DNA of 64,000 nucleotides from Kiritimatiellia bacterium. Lineage in GTDB: Bacteria > Verrucomicrobiota > Kiritimatiellia > RFP12 > UBA1067. Below are positions 34,768 through 43,407 of this stretch, in pieces. Position 1 is the stretch's first letter, and the number at the start of each line of letters is the position of its first letter. A model generated the notes under the pieces. The model saw nothing but the letters and a program-made list of their open reading frames with translations. It did not search any database and had not been told where the DNA came from. Position numbers and translations under genes: made by a program. The stretch is taken from positions 1 through 64,000 of the forward strand of contig JAQUCE010000001.1 in the NCBI GenBank assembly GCA_028686345.1, in the 5' to 3' direction.

Positions 34768-36077
34768 TAAAATCGATGGAGCGAGTTGCCGCAAGCCAGG
34801 CTCTCCGCAAAACCGGCATCACTCTGCTGTTGGCCCTTATCTGCGGTTGCCGCTCGGTCGCCACACCGGAGTCGACACTCTCGGCCATTCGGCAGAAAAA
34901 CATTCCGGTGCAAAGCCCGGATGAGCAGGTGGCTGATTTTGAAGATCTGGCACTCTTGACCGAAGCGTTGCTGCTGGTCAAGCGCTACTATGTGGAGGAC
35001 AGCAACTTCACTGACTTGGTTTACTCCGCCATTGGTGGCATGTTGCAGGATCTTGATCCAAACAGCTCATTCCTGCCACCAGCGTCGTTAAAGTCGCTGG
35101 ATGACACTACCCGTGGAAAGTTTGTCGGCATTGGGGTGAATGTGGAGAGCGGCGACCAGGGGGTCAAGGTGATTGCCCCCTTGCAAGACTCGCCTGCTCT
35201 GAAGGCCGGGATCAAGGCTGGTGATACCATTACATCGGTTGATGGTGACTCGTTGCGCGGCCTCTCGCTTGAGGATGCAGTCACAAAAATGCGCGGCGAG
35301 AGCGGCACTTCGGTCAAGGTGACCGTCGAGCGGGCGGACGGAGCCCATGAGCAGGTGGAGTTGCTCCGCGAGGACATCAAGCTCTCCTGCATCGAAAGTT
35401 ACCGGATGCTGCAAGGGGAAATAGGATACGTTCGCTTGAAGCAGTTCACCGCCACAACGGTCGATGAGCTGGAGGACTCCTTGAGGGAACTGGTGAAAGC
35501 CGGTGCCCGCAAGCTGATCTTTGATCTGCGCGATAACCCGGGCGGTCTCTTGAGCGCCGCGGTTGGTGTCGCGGATCTTTTTTTGGAGAAGGGCTCGATG
35601 ATCGTGACCTTAAAAAGCCGCTCGGGCGAAGAGAGTGAGCATGAGTATGCAGCTGGGGGTCGGGGATATAAACTGCGTGATCTGCCAATGGTGATCATGG
35701 TCAATGGCGGCAGCGCCAGCGCCTCAGAGGTGGTTGCCGGCGCTCTGCGCGATAACGGGCGGGCCACGCTGGTCGGCCAAAAGAGCTTTGGCAAGGCTTC
35801 GGTTCAAAGCGTGGTCAAGATGTCTCTGCGCCCTGAGTGCGCGGTGCGCTTGACAACCGGTTACTACTACACCCCCAATGGCACGTTGATTCACGGGCAG
35901 GGCATTGAGCCGGATCACGAGGTGCTGCTGACATTAGTCAACCAGCGGCAGATCCAGCGCCATTACCGCCAGGAGGCGTATCGTGTGCGCACACCCGATG
36001 AAAAAGCGGCGGAGGAGCCTGATGACAAGCAGCTGGAAAAGGCCATGGAGCTTCTCTCTCAGAGGGAGGCGGGGTGA
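34749..36077 (+). CDS. ctpA: S41 family C-terminal processing protease
   Basis: Carboxyl-terminal processing (tail-specific) serine protease of 442 aa. A hydrophobic segment ITLLLALICGC may be a lipoprotein signal; with the ATG at 34776 the lipobox would sit at a more usual distance, but GGGAGG supports the ATG at 34749. A PDZ domain spans about residues 115-200 (VGIGVNVESGDQGVKVIAPLQDSPALKAGIKAGDTI). The catalytic domain has ELVKAGARKLIFDLRDNPGGLLSAAV, MVNGGSASASEVVAGALRDNGRATLVG with the serine in NGGSASASE, and KSFGKASVQSVVKM with the lysine. It acts in the periplasm. The stop overlaps the tsaD start by 4 nt. Confidence 0.93.
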   Translation: MVEVLVIKSMERVAASQALRKTGITLLLALICGCRSVATPESTLSAIRQKNIPVQSPDEQVADFEDLALLTEALLLVKRYYVEDSNFTDLVYSAIGGMLQDLDPNSSFLPPASLKSLDDTTRGKFVGIGVNVESGDQGVKVIAPLQDSPALKAGIKAGDTITSVDGDSLRGLSLEDAVTKMRGESGTSVKVTVERADGAHEQVELLREDIKLSCIESYRMLQGEIGYVRLKQFTATTVDELEDSLRELVKAGARKLIFDLRDNPGGLLSAAVGVADLFLEKGSMIVTLKSRSGEESEHEYAAGGRGYKLRDLPMVIMVNGGSASASEVVAGALRDNGRATLVGQKSFGKASVQSVVKMSLRPECAVRLTTGYYYTPNGTLIHGQGIEPDHEVLLTLVNQRQIQRHYRQEAYRVRTPDEKAAEEPDDKQLEKAMELLSQREAG

Positions 36078-37153
36078 TTGTTCTGGGGATTGAGAGCTCT
36101 TGCGACGAAACAGCCGCGGCCGTGGTGGCTGATGGCAGGAGTGTGCTATCAACCGTTATTTACAGCCAGGGGGCGCTGCATCAGCCCTACGGCGGCGTGG
36201 TGCCGGAGATTGCCTCGCGCAGCCACCTTGAGAAGATCGCCGGTGTGATCAGCACTGCCATGCTGCAGGCCTTTGGCAGTGGCACGGAGACGCAGGTTGC
36301 CCCTGCTTGGTGGGAGCAGGTCGACGCCATTGCCGTGACCTACGGCCCGGGGCTGGCAAGCTCTTTGATTGTCGGGCTCTCCGCTGCCAAAGGCCTGGCC
36401 CTGCGTACCGGCAAACCTTTGATCGGAATTAACCATATCGAGGCCCACATCCACTCGGTTTTCCTCTCGCCCGAGGCACCCGCGCCCGCGATGCTCTACC
36501 CCTACGTGGCGCTGGTGGTCTCAGGCGGCCACTCCTCTCTGATCGAGGTCACGGCTCCCCGCAAATGCCGGGTCATCGGCCAGACTCTCGACGATGCAGC
36601 TGGCGAAGCCTTTGATAAAGCCGCGCGCCTGCTGGAGCTGGGTTATCCCGGCGGCCCGGTGATCGATAAAATTGCCCGAGGCGCAGGCTGTTGCAGCACG
36701 ATTGACTTTCCCAAAGGGTCGCCGCGCGCCGGCAACCCGATCCTGGGCGGGCTCAACCCTGAGCTGTGCGTCAGCTTCAGCGGACTCAAGACCGCTCTGA
36801 TGTACTATGTGAGAAAAAACCCGCCGCGGGATCAGGCTGAAGTCGCCGCTGTGGTCTCTTCCTATCAGGAGGCAATTGTGGACGCACTGGCGCAACGCTG
36901 CGCCACCGCCCTGGCTCCAGGTCGCTACAAGGCACTGGCCGTTGGGGGCGGAGTCTCGCTCAACAGCCGGCTGCGCGAAAGATTGACCGCTGTCGCAGCC
37001 GAGGCCGGAGTGCCGATCCTGCTGGCCCAGCCCAGGTTCTGCGGTGATAACGCGGCCATGATCGCCGGGCTCGCCGGTGCCGGCGGCGGTGTGACCGGAG
37101 CCGCAGCCATGGAGCTGGATGTGGTGCCCTCACTCGTTGCGGGGAGTGTTTAA
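36074..37153 (+). CDS. tsaD: tRNA N6-adenosine threonylcarbamoyltransferase TsaD
   Basis: Transfers the threonylcarbamoyl group to A37 of ANN-decoding tRNAs, with TsaB and TsaE. The 359-aa ASKHA-fold protein starts MIVLGIESSCDETAAAVV, has the iron-binding motif H121-x3-H125 in INHIEAHIHSVF, and the family blocks VALVVSGGHSSLIEV, DDAAGEAFDKAARLL and ALAVGGGVSLNSRLRERL. The start overlaps the S41 protease stop by 4 nt. tsaB/tsaE are not in the window. Confidence 0.96.
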   Translation: MIVLGIESSCDETAAAVVADGRSVLSTVIYSQGALHQPYGGVVPEIASRSHLEKIAGVISTAMLQAFGSGTETQVAPAWWEQVDAIAVTYGPGLASSLIVGLSAAKGLALRTGKPLIGINHIEAHIHSVFLSPEAPAPAMLYPYVALVVSGGHSSLIEVTAPRKCRVIGQTLDDAAGEAFDKAARLLELGYPGGPVIDKIARGAGCCSTIDFPKGSPRAGNPILGGLNPELCVSFSGLKTALMYYVRKNPPRDQAEVAAVVSSYQEAIVDALAQRCATALAPGRYKALAVGGGVSLNSRLRERLTAVAAEAGVPILLAQPRFCGDNAAMIAGLAGAGGGVTGAAAMELDVVPSLVAGSV

Positions 37154-37238
37154 CACAGGAGCTCTCAGTGAGCCTCTGAGCCTCGGTAGTGAAAACTCTC
37201 AGCGCGGAAGCTTGGATCAATGACATGCTGGTAATCCT

Positions 37239-38315
37239 ATGACAAAAATCGGTTTTATAGGCAAAGCCAAACAGAGAACTCTTGTGCTCTTTGCCCTGTT
37301 CGTTCTATGGCTGCTTTCAATTCCGACACTGGCTGGCCAGGGGAGCGAGCTGGTGGTTGCCAGTTGGAACGTGGAGAACCTTTTCGACACCGAGGATGAT
37401 CCTGACAACCCTCACGATGACGGCTACACCCCTCAGGGGTGGGCGAATTGGAGCGAACAGAGATATCAGGTCAAACTTGATCATCTGGCCGAGGTTATTG
37501 CGGAAATTAAACCCGCCATTCTCTGCCTGGTTGAGGTGGAAAACCGCCGCGTTCTGGAAGACTTGCGCTCAACACTGTTGAAAAACCACAATTTCAAGTT
37601 GCCTGAGATCATCCACCGTGATGGCGGTGATGTGCGCGGGATTGATGTGGCCCTCATGGCCAAGTTCGTGCCGGAGAATATCAGTTGGTTCCGCGCGATT
37701 TCAGGTCAGCGCGATGTGCTGGCCTGTGATTTTTCAGTTGATGGCCATGCTTTGACAATCATGGTCAATCATTGGAAATCAAAGCTGGGCACACCCGGAC
37801 AGAGCAATTTCATTCGCCAGCAGCAGGCGCAATCAGTGCGCGACTTTATTGATTTAAAGCTCAGCCGGAACCCTGGCGCAGCCATCCTCGCAGCAGGCGA
37901 TTTCAATGCCGATATTGATGAGGCTGTTTTGACTGAGACAGCCGGGTTTCTGCTCACGCTGGAAGAGCTCCAAAAGGCGCAGAACACCAATAAGCTGTAT
38001 AATCTGGCAGCCGCTCTGCCGGCGAGAGCGCGGGCCACCTATTACTATGCGCCGCATGAAAAGTGGAACTCACTGGATTCCATCAGCGCCAGCCGCGGCA
38101 TGGTCGGAGTCGCGCCGCTCGCGCCCTGGAGGGTTAAGCCAGGCTCCTATACTGTTCACAATCCAGCAAAAATCTGTTTCACAGGGCTTGGCTCACCGCT
38201 GCCCTACCGGCGAGTCAGGAGCAAGCGCTACGGCGACCGCTTTGTTGCCGGCTACTCGGATCACTTCGCAATTTATGTGACCTTGGAGCTGCTTTCAGCC
38301 GCGTGTCAGCAATAA
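37239..38315 (+). CDS. Exported endonuclease/exonuclease/phosphatase-family protein
   Basis: DNase I-fold hydrolase of 358 aa with an N-terminal signal or anchor (TLVLFALFVLWLLSIPTLAG). EEP motifs are visible: LVVASWNVENLF, ILCLVEVENRRVLEDL (metal-binding Glu), IMVNHWKSK, ILAAGDFNADIDEAV (G-D-F-N) and the C-terminal YSDHFAIYVTL (S-D-H). It could be an extracellular nuclease or a phosphodiesterase; the pattern is nearest to secreted nuclease-like EEP proteins. It stands alone between tsaD and the Tad locus. Confidence 0.85.
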   Translation: MTKIGFIGKAKQRTLVLFALFVLWLLSIPTLAGQGSELVVASWNVENLFDTEDDPDNPHDDGYTPQGWANWSEQRYQVKLDHLAEVIAEIKPAILCLVEVENRRVLEDLRSTLLKNHNFKLPEIIHRDGGDVRGIDVALMAKFVPENISWFRAISGQRDVLACDFSVDGHALTIMVNHWKSKLGTPGQSNFIRQQQAQSVRDFIDLKLSRNPGAAILAAGDFNADIDEAVLTETAGFLLTLEELQKAQNTNKLYNLAAALPARARATYYYAPHEKWNSLDSISASRGMVGVAPLAPWRVKPGSYTVHNPAKICFTGLGSPLPYRRVRSKRYGDRFVAGYSDHFAIYVTLELLSAACQQ

Positions 38316-38443
38316 GTTTTTTCTTCTTAAAATAATTTTATTTAATTCAGTTGTATCAATCCGCTAAGAGTGCTACCATTTTAACTGGTTAACCAGTGCG
38401 AACCAGCGTGAGATGCGCTGAGAACAGCGGAGGAGCGTTGACA

Positions 38444-38707
38444 GTGAAACAGATGCTTAACAAATTGAATGCTACGCTGAAAGAACTTTGTCAAAATTGT
38501 GCCGGTGATGTTTTGATGGAGTACGTTGTTTTATCAGTGATGATTATATTACCCCTGGTGGGGGCCTCCACCTATTTTTACAACCCTTCCGGGTCCACCT
38601 TTGATGTGGAGGGCGCATTGGGAGGCGAGGATTTTGGCTTGCTGGGAAATATGTTTGTCGATCTTTATCGAATGGTTATGAGCGGTTTGTCTCTGCCTCT
38701 GCCGTGA
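38444..38707 (+). CDS. Flp-like prepilin (Tad pilus)
   Basis: An 87-aa protein with a class III (Flp) prepilin pattern: basic/polar leader, then CAG|DVLMEYVVLSVMIILPLVG. A Gly precedes the predicted cleavage, Glu is at +5 and Tyr at +6, followed by a hydrophobic stretch. The GTG at 38444 is chosen because AGGAG lies 8 nt upstream. The C-terminal part (DVEGALGGEDFGLLGNMFVDLYRMVMS) is longer than a classic Flp pilin and contains a second amphipathic segment, so it may be a minor pilin. It is first gene of the Tad cluster. Confidence 0.75.
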   Translation: MKQMLNKLNATLKELCQNCAGDVLMEYVVLSVMIILPLVGASTYFYNPSGSTFDVEGALGGEDFGLLGNMFVDLYRMVMSGLSLPLP

Positions 38708-38775
38708 TTGACCATGGAGCATAACAAACGGGGCGGAAGATCTGGCGTGCGTTTGCGCTGGGGAGGGAGCGAGTT

Positions 38776-39063
38776 ATGAAAAGCTGGAATAAAGGAAGAA
38801 CGCAGCGCGCGCTGCGGCGTTTGCTGGGTGATCGTGCTGGCGGCGTGATGATGGAGTATGTCATTCTCGCGGTTCTGATTGCAGCGGCAGTGGTGGTGGC
38901 AGTGGCCATGTTCGGCAAAACAATTGTCGGCATGTTTGATACTGCCGGCAAGGGCGCGACCACCCGTCACAGCGAGGCCAAGGCCACGTTGGATAAAACT
39001 CGCAGTACTCAGGATACGGATGCGCAGGCTGCTGAAGATTATCATGACAGCATGCATGAGTGA
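38776..39063 (+). CDS. flp: Flp-like prepilin (Tad pilus)
   Basis: A 95-aa prepilin with the Flp signature RAG|GVMMEYVILAVLIAAAVVVAVAMFG: Glu at +5, Tyr at +6 and about 20 hydrophobic residues. The mature protein ends in a hydrophilic, charged tail of about 45 residues (TRHSEAKATLDKTRSTQDTDAQAAEDYHDSMHE). GGGAGGGAG precedes the ATG. It is probably the major pilin, cleaved by the A24 peptidase encoded immediately downstream. Confidence 0.85.
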   Translation: MKSWNKGRTQRALRRLLGDRAGGVMMEYVILAVLIAAAVVVAVAMFGKTIVGMFDTAGKGATTRHSEAKATLDKTRSTQDTDAQAAEDYHDSMHE

Positions 39064-39116
39064 TGGCTCCGCTCCCGCCTTTAATTTCATAATTGGCAGA
39101 ACGGAGGTCAGTGCCT

Positions 39117-39635
39117 ATGCCTGTTGACAAGGTTGTCGCCGTGGTTGCTGTTATGATTTGGGCGGGGTGCCTTGCCTGGGGTGACTGCAAAACGCGCACA
39201 CTGCCCAATCTGTGGACAATGGGCGGCGCGGCTGTGGCACTGGTTTTCAGAGCTGGTTTCGGCGGGATACCACTGTTTCTGGATGGCTTTGCCGCTGCCT
39301 GCGTTGCTGGCGCGTTTTTGTTGATCCCGTTTTTGCTGCGTGGTGCGGGCGGAGGCGATGTCAAGATGCTCTTTGCCGCTGGCGCAGTGGTTGGCTGGGG
39401 CGGGCTTTTCGAGCTGCTCTGGGTGACTTCGCTGGCGGGTGTGGTCATGGCAGTGGTGATGCTGATTGCCGGTGAGCTGGATCCAGCGCGGTTGAAGCAT
39501 TATCTGCGTTGCGCCTTTGATTGGCGCTATGACCGTGCGGCTGGGGCGGCAGTGCTGCTACCAAAGGACTCGGCCCGGTTCCGGGTTCCTTTCAGTGTGC
39601 CGATTGCGGTTGGCCTGCTGGCTGCCATGCTGTGA
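39117..39635 (+). CDS. tadV: A24-family prepilin peptidase (TadV/CpaA)
   Basis: Membrane aspartyl protease of 172 aa that cleaves Flp prepilins. The two active-site aspartates are in WGDCKTRTLPNLW (first Asp) and GAGGGDVKMLFAAGAVVG (G-x-G-D). About five hydrophobic segments are evident. The ATG at 39117 is chosen because GGAGG lies 9 nt upstream; upstream in-frame TTG and GTG codons are too close to or ahead of it. The short N-terminus without a methyltransferase domain is typical of the TadV type. Confidence 0.9.
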   Translation: MPVDKVVAVVAVMIWAGCLAWGDCKTRTLPNLWTMGGAAVALVFRAGFGGIPLFLDGFAAACVAGAFLLIPFLLRGAGGGDVKMLFAAGAVVGWGGLFELLWVTSLAGVVMAVVMLIAGELDPARLKHYLRCAFDWRYDRAAGAAVLLPKDSARFRVPFSVPIAVGLLAAML

Positions 39636-39704
39636 ACATTGACCATCCGCGGCCCAGTCGTTTAAACCGCATATTTCAAAGAGTAAAGCCTAAAGACTCA
39701 AACG

Positions 39705-40319
39705 ATGACAGGTGAACAACATAGCTTGAGAGAGAGCTTCAGTGGCTCTGTGATGCTGGAGTTTGTGCTCGCGTTTCCTGTGATCCTGACTCTGATACTG
39801 GCCTGTATGCAGTTCGCGCATATCTGGATGGCCAAGCAGGTGGTTCACTACTCTGCCTACTGCGCGGCACGGGCTGCCTTGGTCTGCCAGAAGAGTGAGT
39901 ATCACGGCCCGGACAAAGCGCCGCAGCAGGCAGCCGAGCAGGTCTGTGCCTGGGTTAGCCGCGGTATGCTTGCTGGCGAGAACGATAAGCGAATTCCCGG
40001 CTGGGGCCAGATCCCCGGCTCGGGCGGCGTTCACCGTAAAACCAGAGTCACAATAAAGGAGGAGGGCCAGTGGAATATCAAAGCAACGGTGGAGAGCGAT
40101 TTCGCGCTGGTCTTTCCTTTAGTTGGCCCGATGATCGGCTGGGGCGTCAATCCCTGGCAGAGTGGTAGTGAGTACCTTGAACAACATGCTGATGACACCG
40201 GCGATATCGGCCGAGCCGATCTGGTGCAGTATCCCCACATCCGTTTCATCGAGAGTGTTGTTCTGCCAAAACCCTATGTGATGCTGCCGGAGAGCGGGTT
40301 ACCCGTGTCAGGTTGGTAG
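39705..40319 (+). CDS. tadE: TadE-like pseudopilin
   Basis: A 204-aa protein with the TadE-type N-terminus: hydrophilic leader, then SGSVMLEFVLAFPVILTLILACMQFAHIWMAKQVVHYSAYCAARAALV. Glu follows the short SVML segment and a single hydrophobic helix runs on, like a pseudopilin. The remainder is a predicted periplasmic domain. It lies 69 nt after tadV and just ahead of the TadG-like gene, matching Tad gene order. It probably assists pilus assembly. Confidence 0.85.
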   Translation: MTGEQHSLRESFSGSVMLEFVLAFPVILTLILACMQFAHIWMAKQVVHYSAYCAARAALVCQKSEYHGPDKAPQQAAEQVCAWVSRGMLAGENDKRIPGWGQIPGSGGVHRKTRVTIKEEGQWNIKATVESDFALVFPLVGPMIGWGVNPWQSGSEYLEQHADDTGDIGRADLVQYPHIRFIESVVLPKPYVMLPESGLPVSGW

Positions 40320-40384
40320 GGGCGAAAAACATTTCGCCCAAAACTGAAATTTTTTGCCCTTTTTGCCCTAAAAGAAGTGGAAAC

Positions 40385-41944
40385 ATGTTAAACGCCATAA
40401 ATAAATCAGCCCTGCGGCTTTGGAGAGACGAAAGCGGCGTGGTACTGGCCGTGACCGTGATCGTCTTTCTCTCGCTGTTTATGATGGCGTGCGCGGTCTA
40501 TGCTGTGGGTGAGACCGTGCGCCAGCGCATTGAGCTGCAGAACGCCGCGGATGCGGGTGCTTACTCTGGCGCCATTGTCGAGGCCGACTGCCTGAGCCGC
40601 GTGGCGGCTGTCAATCGGGCAATGTCCTGGACCTATGTGCAGATGTGTCGGATGGAGATGGATTACATTGTTGACAAGTGGCTGATGCTGACACTTCAAC
40701 GCTGGGATATCGACAATCTGAAGATGCAGATGTTCAACATGCCTAGCACCTGTAACCGCGGGCTGCCCTGGTACTGTACCGGTAAAGGCGCCTCAGTCGG
40801 CAATGCGTTCTCCCATAAAAGAATTCTCCTGAACAAGCATCATTTAACAACCACTGATGAGATCAAATCTGTGCGTCAGCAGGCTGCTGGACAGGGAAAG
40901 AGCTACACCGCCCTGGCACCTAAAATTGACAAGTGTCGCGAGCAGATCAAGCAGATGAACGAGAAGGAGAAGCAGCTGATCAACAAGCTGCCGGGGCGCA
41001 TTAAAACTTGCGTGAAAGAGGTCTTGAAAAAAAATCTGAAAGACACCTGGAATGACGGTTTTGCCGGTGGCGGCAATATCATGTATGCCTTGAAGCAGGA
41101 GGAGCAGCCGCTGGATAATAATTTCAGGGTGCTGGAGCATAGCGAGGAGGATGATTTTCTGCGCCACTCCGACTACATTCCTGAGCAGGGAAATAACGCC
41201 AAGCAGGTTTTGGAGCGTGGTACTGACGATTGGTTTATCCAGCAGTATGAGAGCGGCGGTCCCGGTATTCAGCGCCAGTATAAGCGGGGTCACCCCATTT
41301 TAATCTCTGAGTGGGAGTGGGCCAGCTCTATTTGGGAGATCGTTGAAGGTGTCTGCGTTATTGTGGCTCAGACCTCCGGCAGCTCTGAGGTCAAAGGCGA
41401 TGACTCCCAGATCTATTCATCGCGCTACTATATCACCGAAAAGGCGGAACCACAGGTTTTAAAGGAGCGATATTTTGCCAAGGGCGGGGCGATTGTGGTG
41501 GGTGCAACGCGTAGGCTCAACAACCCCTTTCAGTTTATGGCGGTTGGCAGTGACGTGGGGATTATGAAGCCCTTTAACGTCAGCGGGGGCAATCGTTATA
41601 TGTGGAGCGCCTCGGCCGCGATTGCGGGCTACAATCCCAAGCCCCTTGATGACGCCCGCGGCAAATATGAGGTCACCTACGAAAATAACAGCGGTGACAA
41701 GCTGTGGAATCTGAAAACCAGCGACTGGGATGCAGTACTGCTGCCGCTGCACCGGGCCTGGGCGCAGGGCAAAGACCGTAAGTGGAACGGCGCGACTGCC
41801 GGCCAGATTTTAAATGCGGTTAAAGGAGCGTGGGAACCGCTTTACGGCGGCGGCGGAGCACCCGGCGATCAGGGTGCCCCTAAGTTGATGGGCGGCGGCG
41901 GAGAGCCCTCCTACAACGGCGCCGAAGGCTGGGTGGTGCACTAG
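40385..41944 (+). CDS. TadG-like pilus assembly protein
   Basis: A 519-aa protein whose N-terminus matches the Tad/TadG-like domain: DESGVVLAVTVIVFLSLFMMACAVYAVGETVRQRIELQNAADAGAYSGAIVEA. It has one membrane helix followed by the QNAADAGA motif, then a long, partly coiled-coil (about residues 160-215) extracytoplasmic part that ends in a Gly-rich tail. The start at 40385 has GAAGTGGAAAC upstream; an in-frame start at 40313 would add an unrelated stretch encoded by intergenic repeats. The large domain is not recognised beyond its N-terminus. Confidence 0.78.
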   Translation: MLNAINKSALRLWRDESGVVLAVTVIVFLSLFMMACAVYAVGETVRQRIELQNAADAGAYSGAIVEADCLSRVAAVNRAMSWTYVQMCRMEMDYIVDKWLMLTLQRWDIDNLKMQMFNMPSTCNRGLPWYCTGKGASVGNAFSHKRILLNKHHLTTTDEIKSVRQQAAGQGKSYTALAPKIDKCREQIKQMNEKEKQLINKLPGRIKTCVKEVLKKNLKDTWNDGFAGGGNIMYALKQEEQPLDNNFRVLEHSEEDDFLRHSDYIPEQGNNAKQVLERGTDDWFIQQYESGGPGIQRQYKRGHPILISEWEWASSIWEIVEGVCVIVAQTSGSSEVKGDDSQIYSSRYYITEKAEPQVLKERYFAKGGAIVVGATRRLNNPFQFMAVGSDVGIMKPFNVSGGNRYMWSASAAIAGYNPKPLDDARGKYEVTYENNSGDKLWNLKTSDWDAVLLPLHRAWAQGKDRKWNGATAGQILNAVKGAWEPLYGGGGAPGDQGAPKLMGGGGEPSYNGAEGWVVH

Positions 41945-42051
41945 TAGGGGCGACACTTGTGTCGCCCATCGTGAAACACCTGTGCCGCCCATCGTGAAAC
42001 ACCTGTGCCGCCCGTTGCGGGAGAGGTATGATACAAATTTGCGAGTGAATT

Positions 42052-42210
42052 ATGAACAACAACAAACAGAAACCTTTAAAACACACGGCTGGTCTCTGGA
42101 TGGCCGTCACGCTGATCACCGTTGTTCTGGCCCGGCTTGGGCTCAGTGAACAAGATCTGCGCAACGATGAGTATAAGAGATTCAACAGGTTTGTGAGCTG
42201 GAGTGCTTAA
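42052..42210 (+). CDS. Small single-span membrane protein
   Basis: A 52-aa reading frame in the Tad locus: basic N-terminus (MNNNKQKPLKHTAG), one hydrophobic segment (LWMAVTLITVVLARLGL) and a charged C-terminus (SEQDLRNDEYKRFNRFVSWSA). The ATG follows GCGAGTGAATT, a weak ribosome site. No family is recognised. Codon pattern and position among pilus genes make it plausible as a real small membrane protein. Confidence 0.5.
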   Translation: MNNNKQKPLKHTAGLWMAVTLITVVLARLGLSEQDLRNDEYKRFNRFVSWSA

Positions 42211-42251
42211 AAAGTATAGCGGGTGCTATGGCTCCGTTGAATCAAAGTCCG

Positions 42252-42340
42252 GGTCAGTATGCAATGCCACCAGGTCACCCGGCCACTCGGCCCCAAGCCA
42301 CCAGGCCACCCGGTCACCCGGCCACCCGGTCACCAGGTCA
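42252..42340. repeat. Dispersed GGTCACC minisatellite, copy 3
   Basis: The longest copy: a GGTCAGTATGCAATGCCACC lead followed by about eight 9-bp units alternating CAGGTCACC, CGGCCAC and CGGTCACC forms. It lies between Tad genes. Confidence 0.65.
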
Positions 42341-42431
42341 AAGCAGTTTTAGCCTGGATTGCGGAGCAACTTGCAAGAGATAAAAAATACGCGAAAAACA
42401 CCTAACCCATGCGAAGTTACAGTCAAGCATT

Positions 42432-43028
42432 ATGACAGCGATCACTCCATATAACCCCCCTGACCGGCAGCGCGGCTCCATCCTGATGGAGACGGTTCTG
42501 GCAATCCCCCTGTTTATGATTCTGCTGGGCGGGATCTTCTGGATCGGGGAGCTGATGATTGCCCGTCAGAAGCTGGTAATCGCTGACCGCTATATTGCCT
42601 GGAACAAGGGTTTGCGCTACCCTGACAAAGGGCCGATCAACCCAGGCGCCATTACCCGGCTCTATTTTTCCGAACCGGGCGGCGCGCCGCTGCAAAGTCA
42701 TACGCTGACATCCGCCAGCGGACAGATTGAAAAGGTGTTTGACTGGAGCCATGCCTCCGGCGGGCAGGCTAAGCTGGATTTAAAAATGCCTGATTGGACG
42801 CGTTTTATGTTCAATACCGCCGAAGTTATGTATAATAGCGGCGTGCCTGAAGAGCAGGCTGTTGGTATGCAGGGCCGCGACAAGCCGGATCAGCGCCATG
42901 TGGTGGTGATGCGAACCAAGGAAAAGGCGGAAAAGAGCTATATCCGCAACAAGTACAGGGTAAAAGGCGCGGGCGAGGTTGCAGAGCAGTGGGAGAAGAT
43001 CACCGATGAGGGCTGGCCTTATGAATAG
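42432..43028 (+). CDS. TadE-like pseudopilin
   Basis: A 198-aa protein with a pseudopilin N-terminus (RQRGSILMETVLAIPLFMILLGGIFWIGELMIARQKLVIADRYIAW). Gly-Ser-Ile-Leu-Met-Glu precedes a single hydrophobic helix, like TadE. The remaining 150 residues have no recognised domain. This is the second TadE-like protein of the locus, which agrees with the TadE/TadF pairing seen in Tad systems, though its sequence is divergent. Its stop overlaps the next start by 8 nt. Confidence 0.78.
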   Translation: MTAITPYNPPDRQRGSILMETVLAIPLFMILLGGIFWIGELMIARQKLVIADRYIAWNKGLRYPDKGPINPGAITRLYFSEPGGAPLQSHTLTSASGQIEKVFDWSHASGGQAKLDLKMPDWTRFMFNTAEVMYNSGVPEEQAVGMQGRDKPDQRHVVVMRTKEKAEKSYIRNKYRVKGAGEVAEQWEKITDEGWPYE

Positions 43029-43407
43029 AGCTTGCCATAAATTCAGCTGCCTGCTGGGCGCGGCACTCTGGTTGACAGCGCATGCGGCTGTTGCCGCGCC
43101 AGTGCCTTTGCCGCCGCTGGCGAGAGTGACTGCGGTGGACTCCACCGGCGAGAGCTGGCACCAGAGCGGCGAGATCAGCGGTACGGTTGCTTTGTGCCAT
43201 GGTGATTTTTCAGCGGCCCTGGCGCGCAAGGGCTGGGTGTTGCAAAAGACGATTGTTCTTGGCCGAGTTCCACAGCGCAGCCAGCTGATGATGTGGAAGC
43301 AAGGGTCGACCAGGATTTTAATCATGATCTGGGAGAAGAGCGCGGGAGTTTGCGGCTTCTCCTGGGGCTATGATTTAACAACAGTGAAAGGGAAAAAAAG
43401 GGTATGA
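43021..43407 (+). CDS. Exported hypothetical protein of the Tad locus
   Basis: A 128-aa protein with a signal peptide (MNRACHKFSCLLGAALWLTAHAAVA). The mature part is small: APVPLPPLARVTAVDSTGESWHQSGEISGTVALCHGDFSAALARKGWVLQKTIVL...QLMMWKQGSTRILIMIWEKSAGVCGFSWGYD. Two cysteines could form a disulfide. No family is recognised. It overlaps both neighbours (8 nt upstream, 4 nt ATGA with cpaB), so it is clearly part of the pilus operon and presumably a periplasmic accessory. Confidence 0.7.
   Translation: MNRACHKFSCLLGAALWLTAHAAVAAPVPLPPLARVTAVDSTGESWHQSGEISGTVALCHGDFSAALARKGWVLQKTIVLGRVPQRSQLMMWKQGSTRILIMIWEKSAGVCGFSWGYDLTTVKGKKRV

Noticed and set aside
40313..40384. Longer N-terminus for the TadG-like protein
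   Set aside because: The extra 24 residues derive from a GGGCGAAA/TTTCGCCC palindrome and low-complexity DNA; the internal ATG has a better ribosome site and puts the membrane helix at the expected place.
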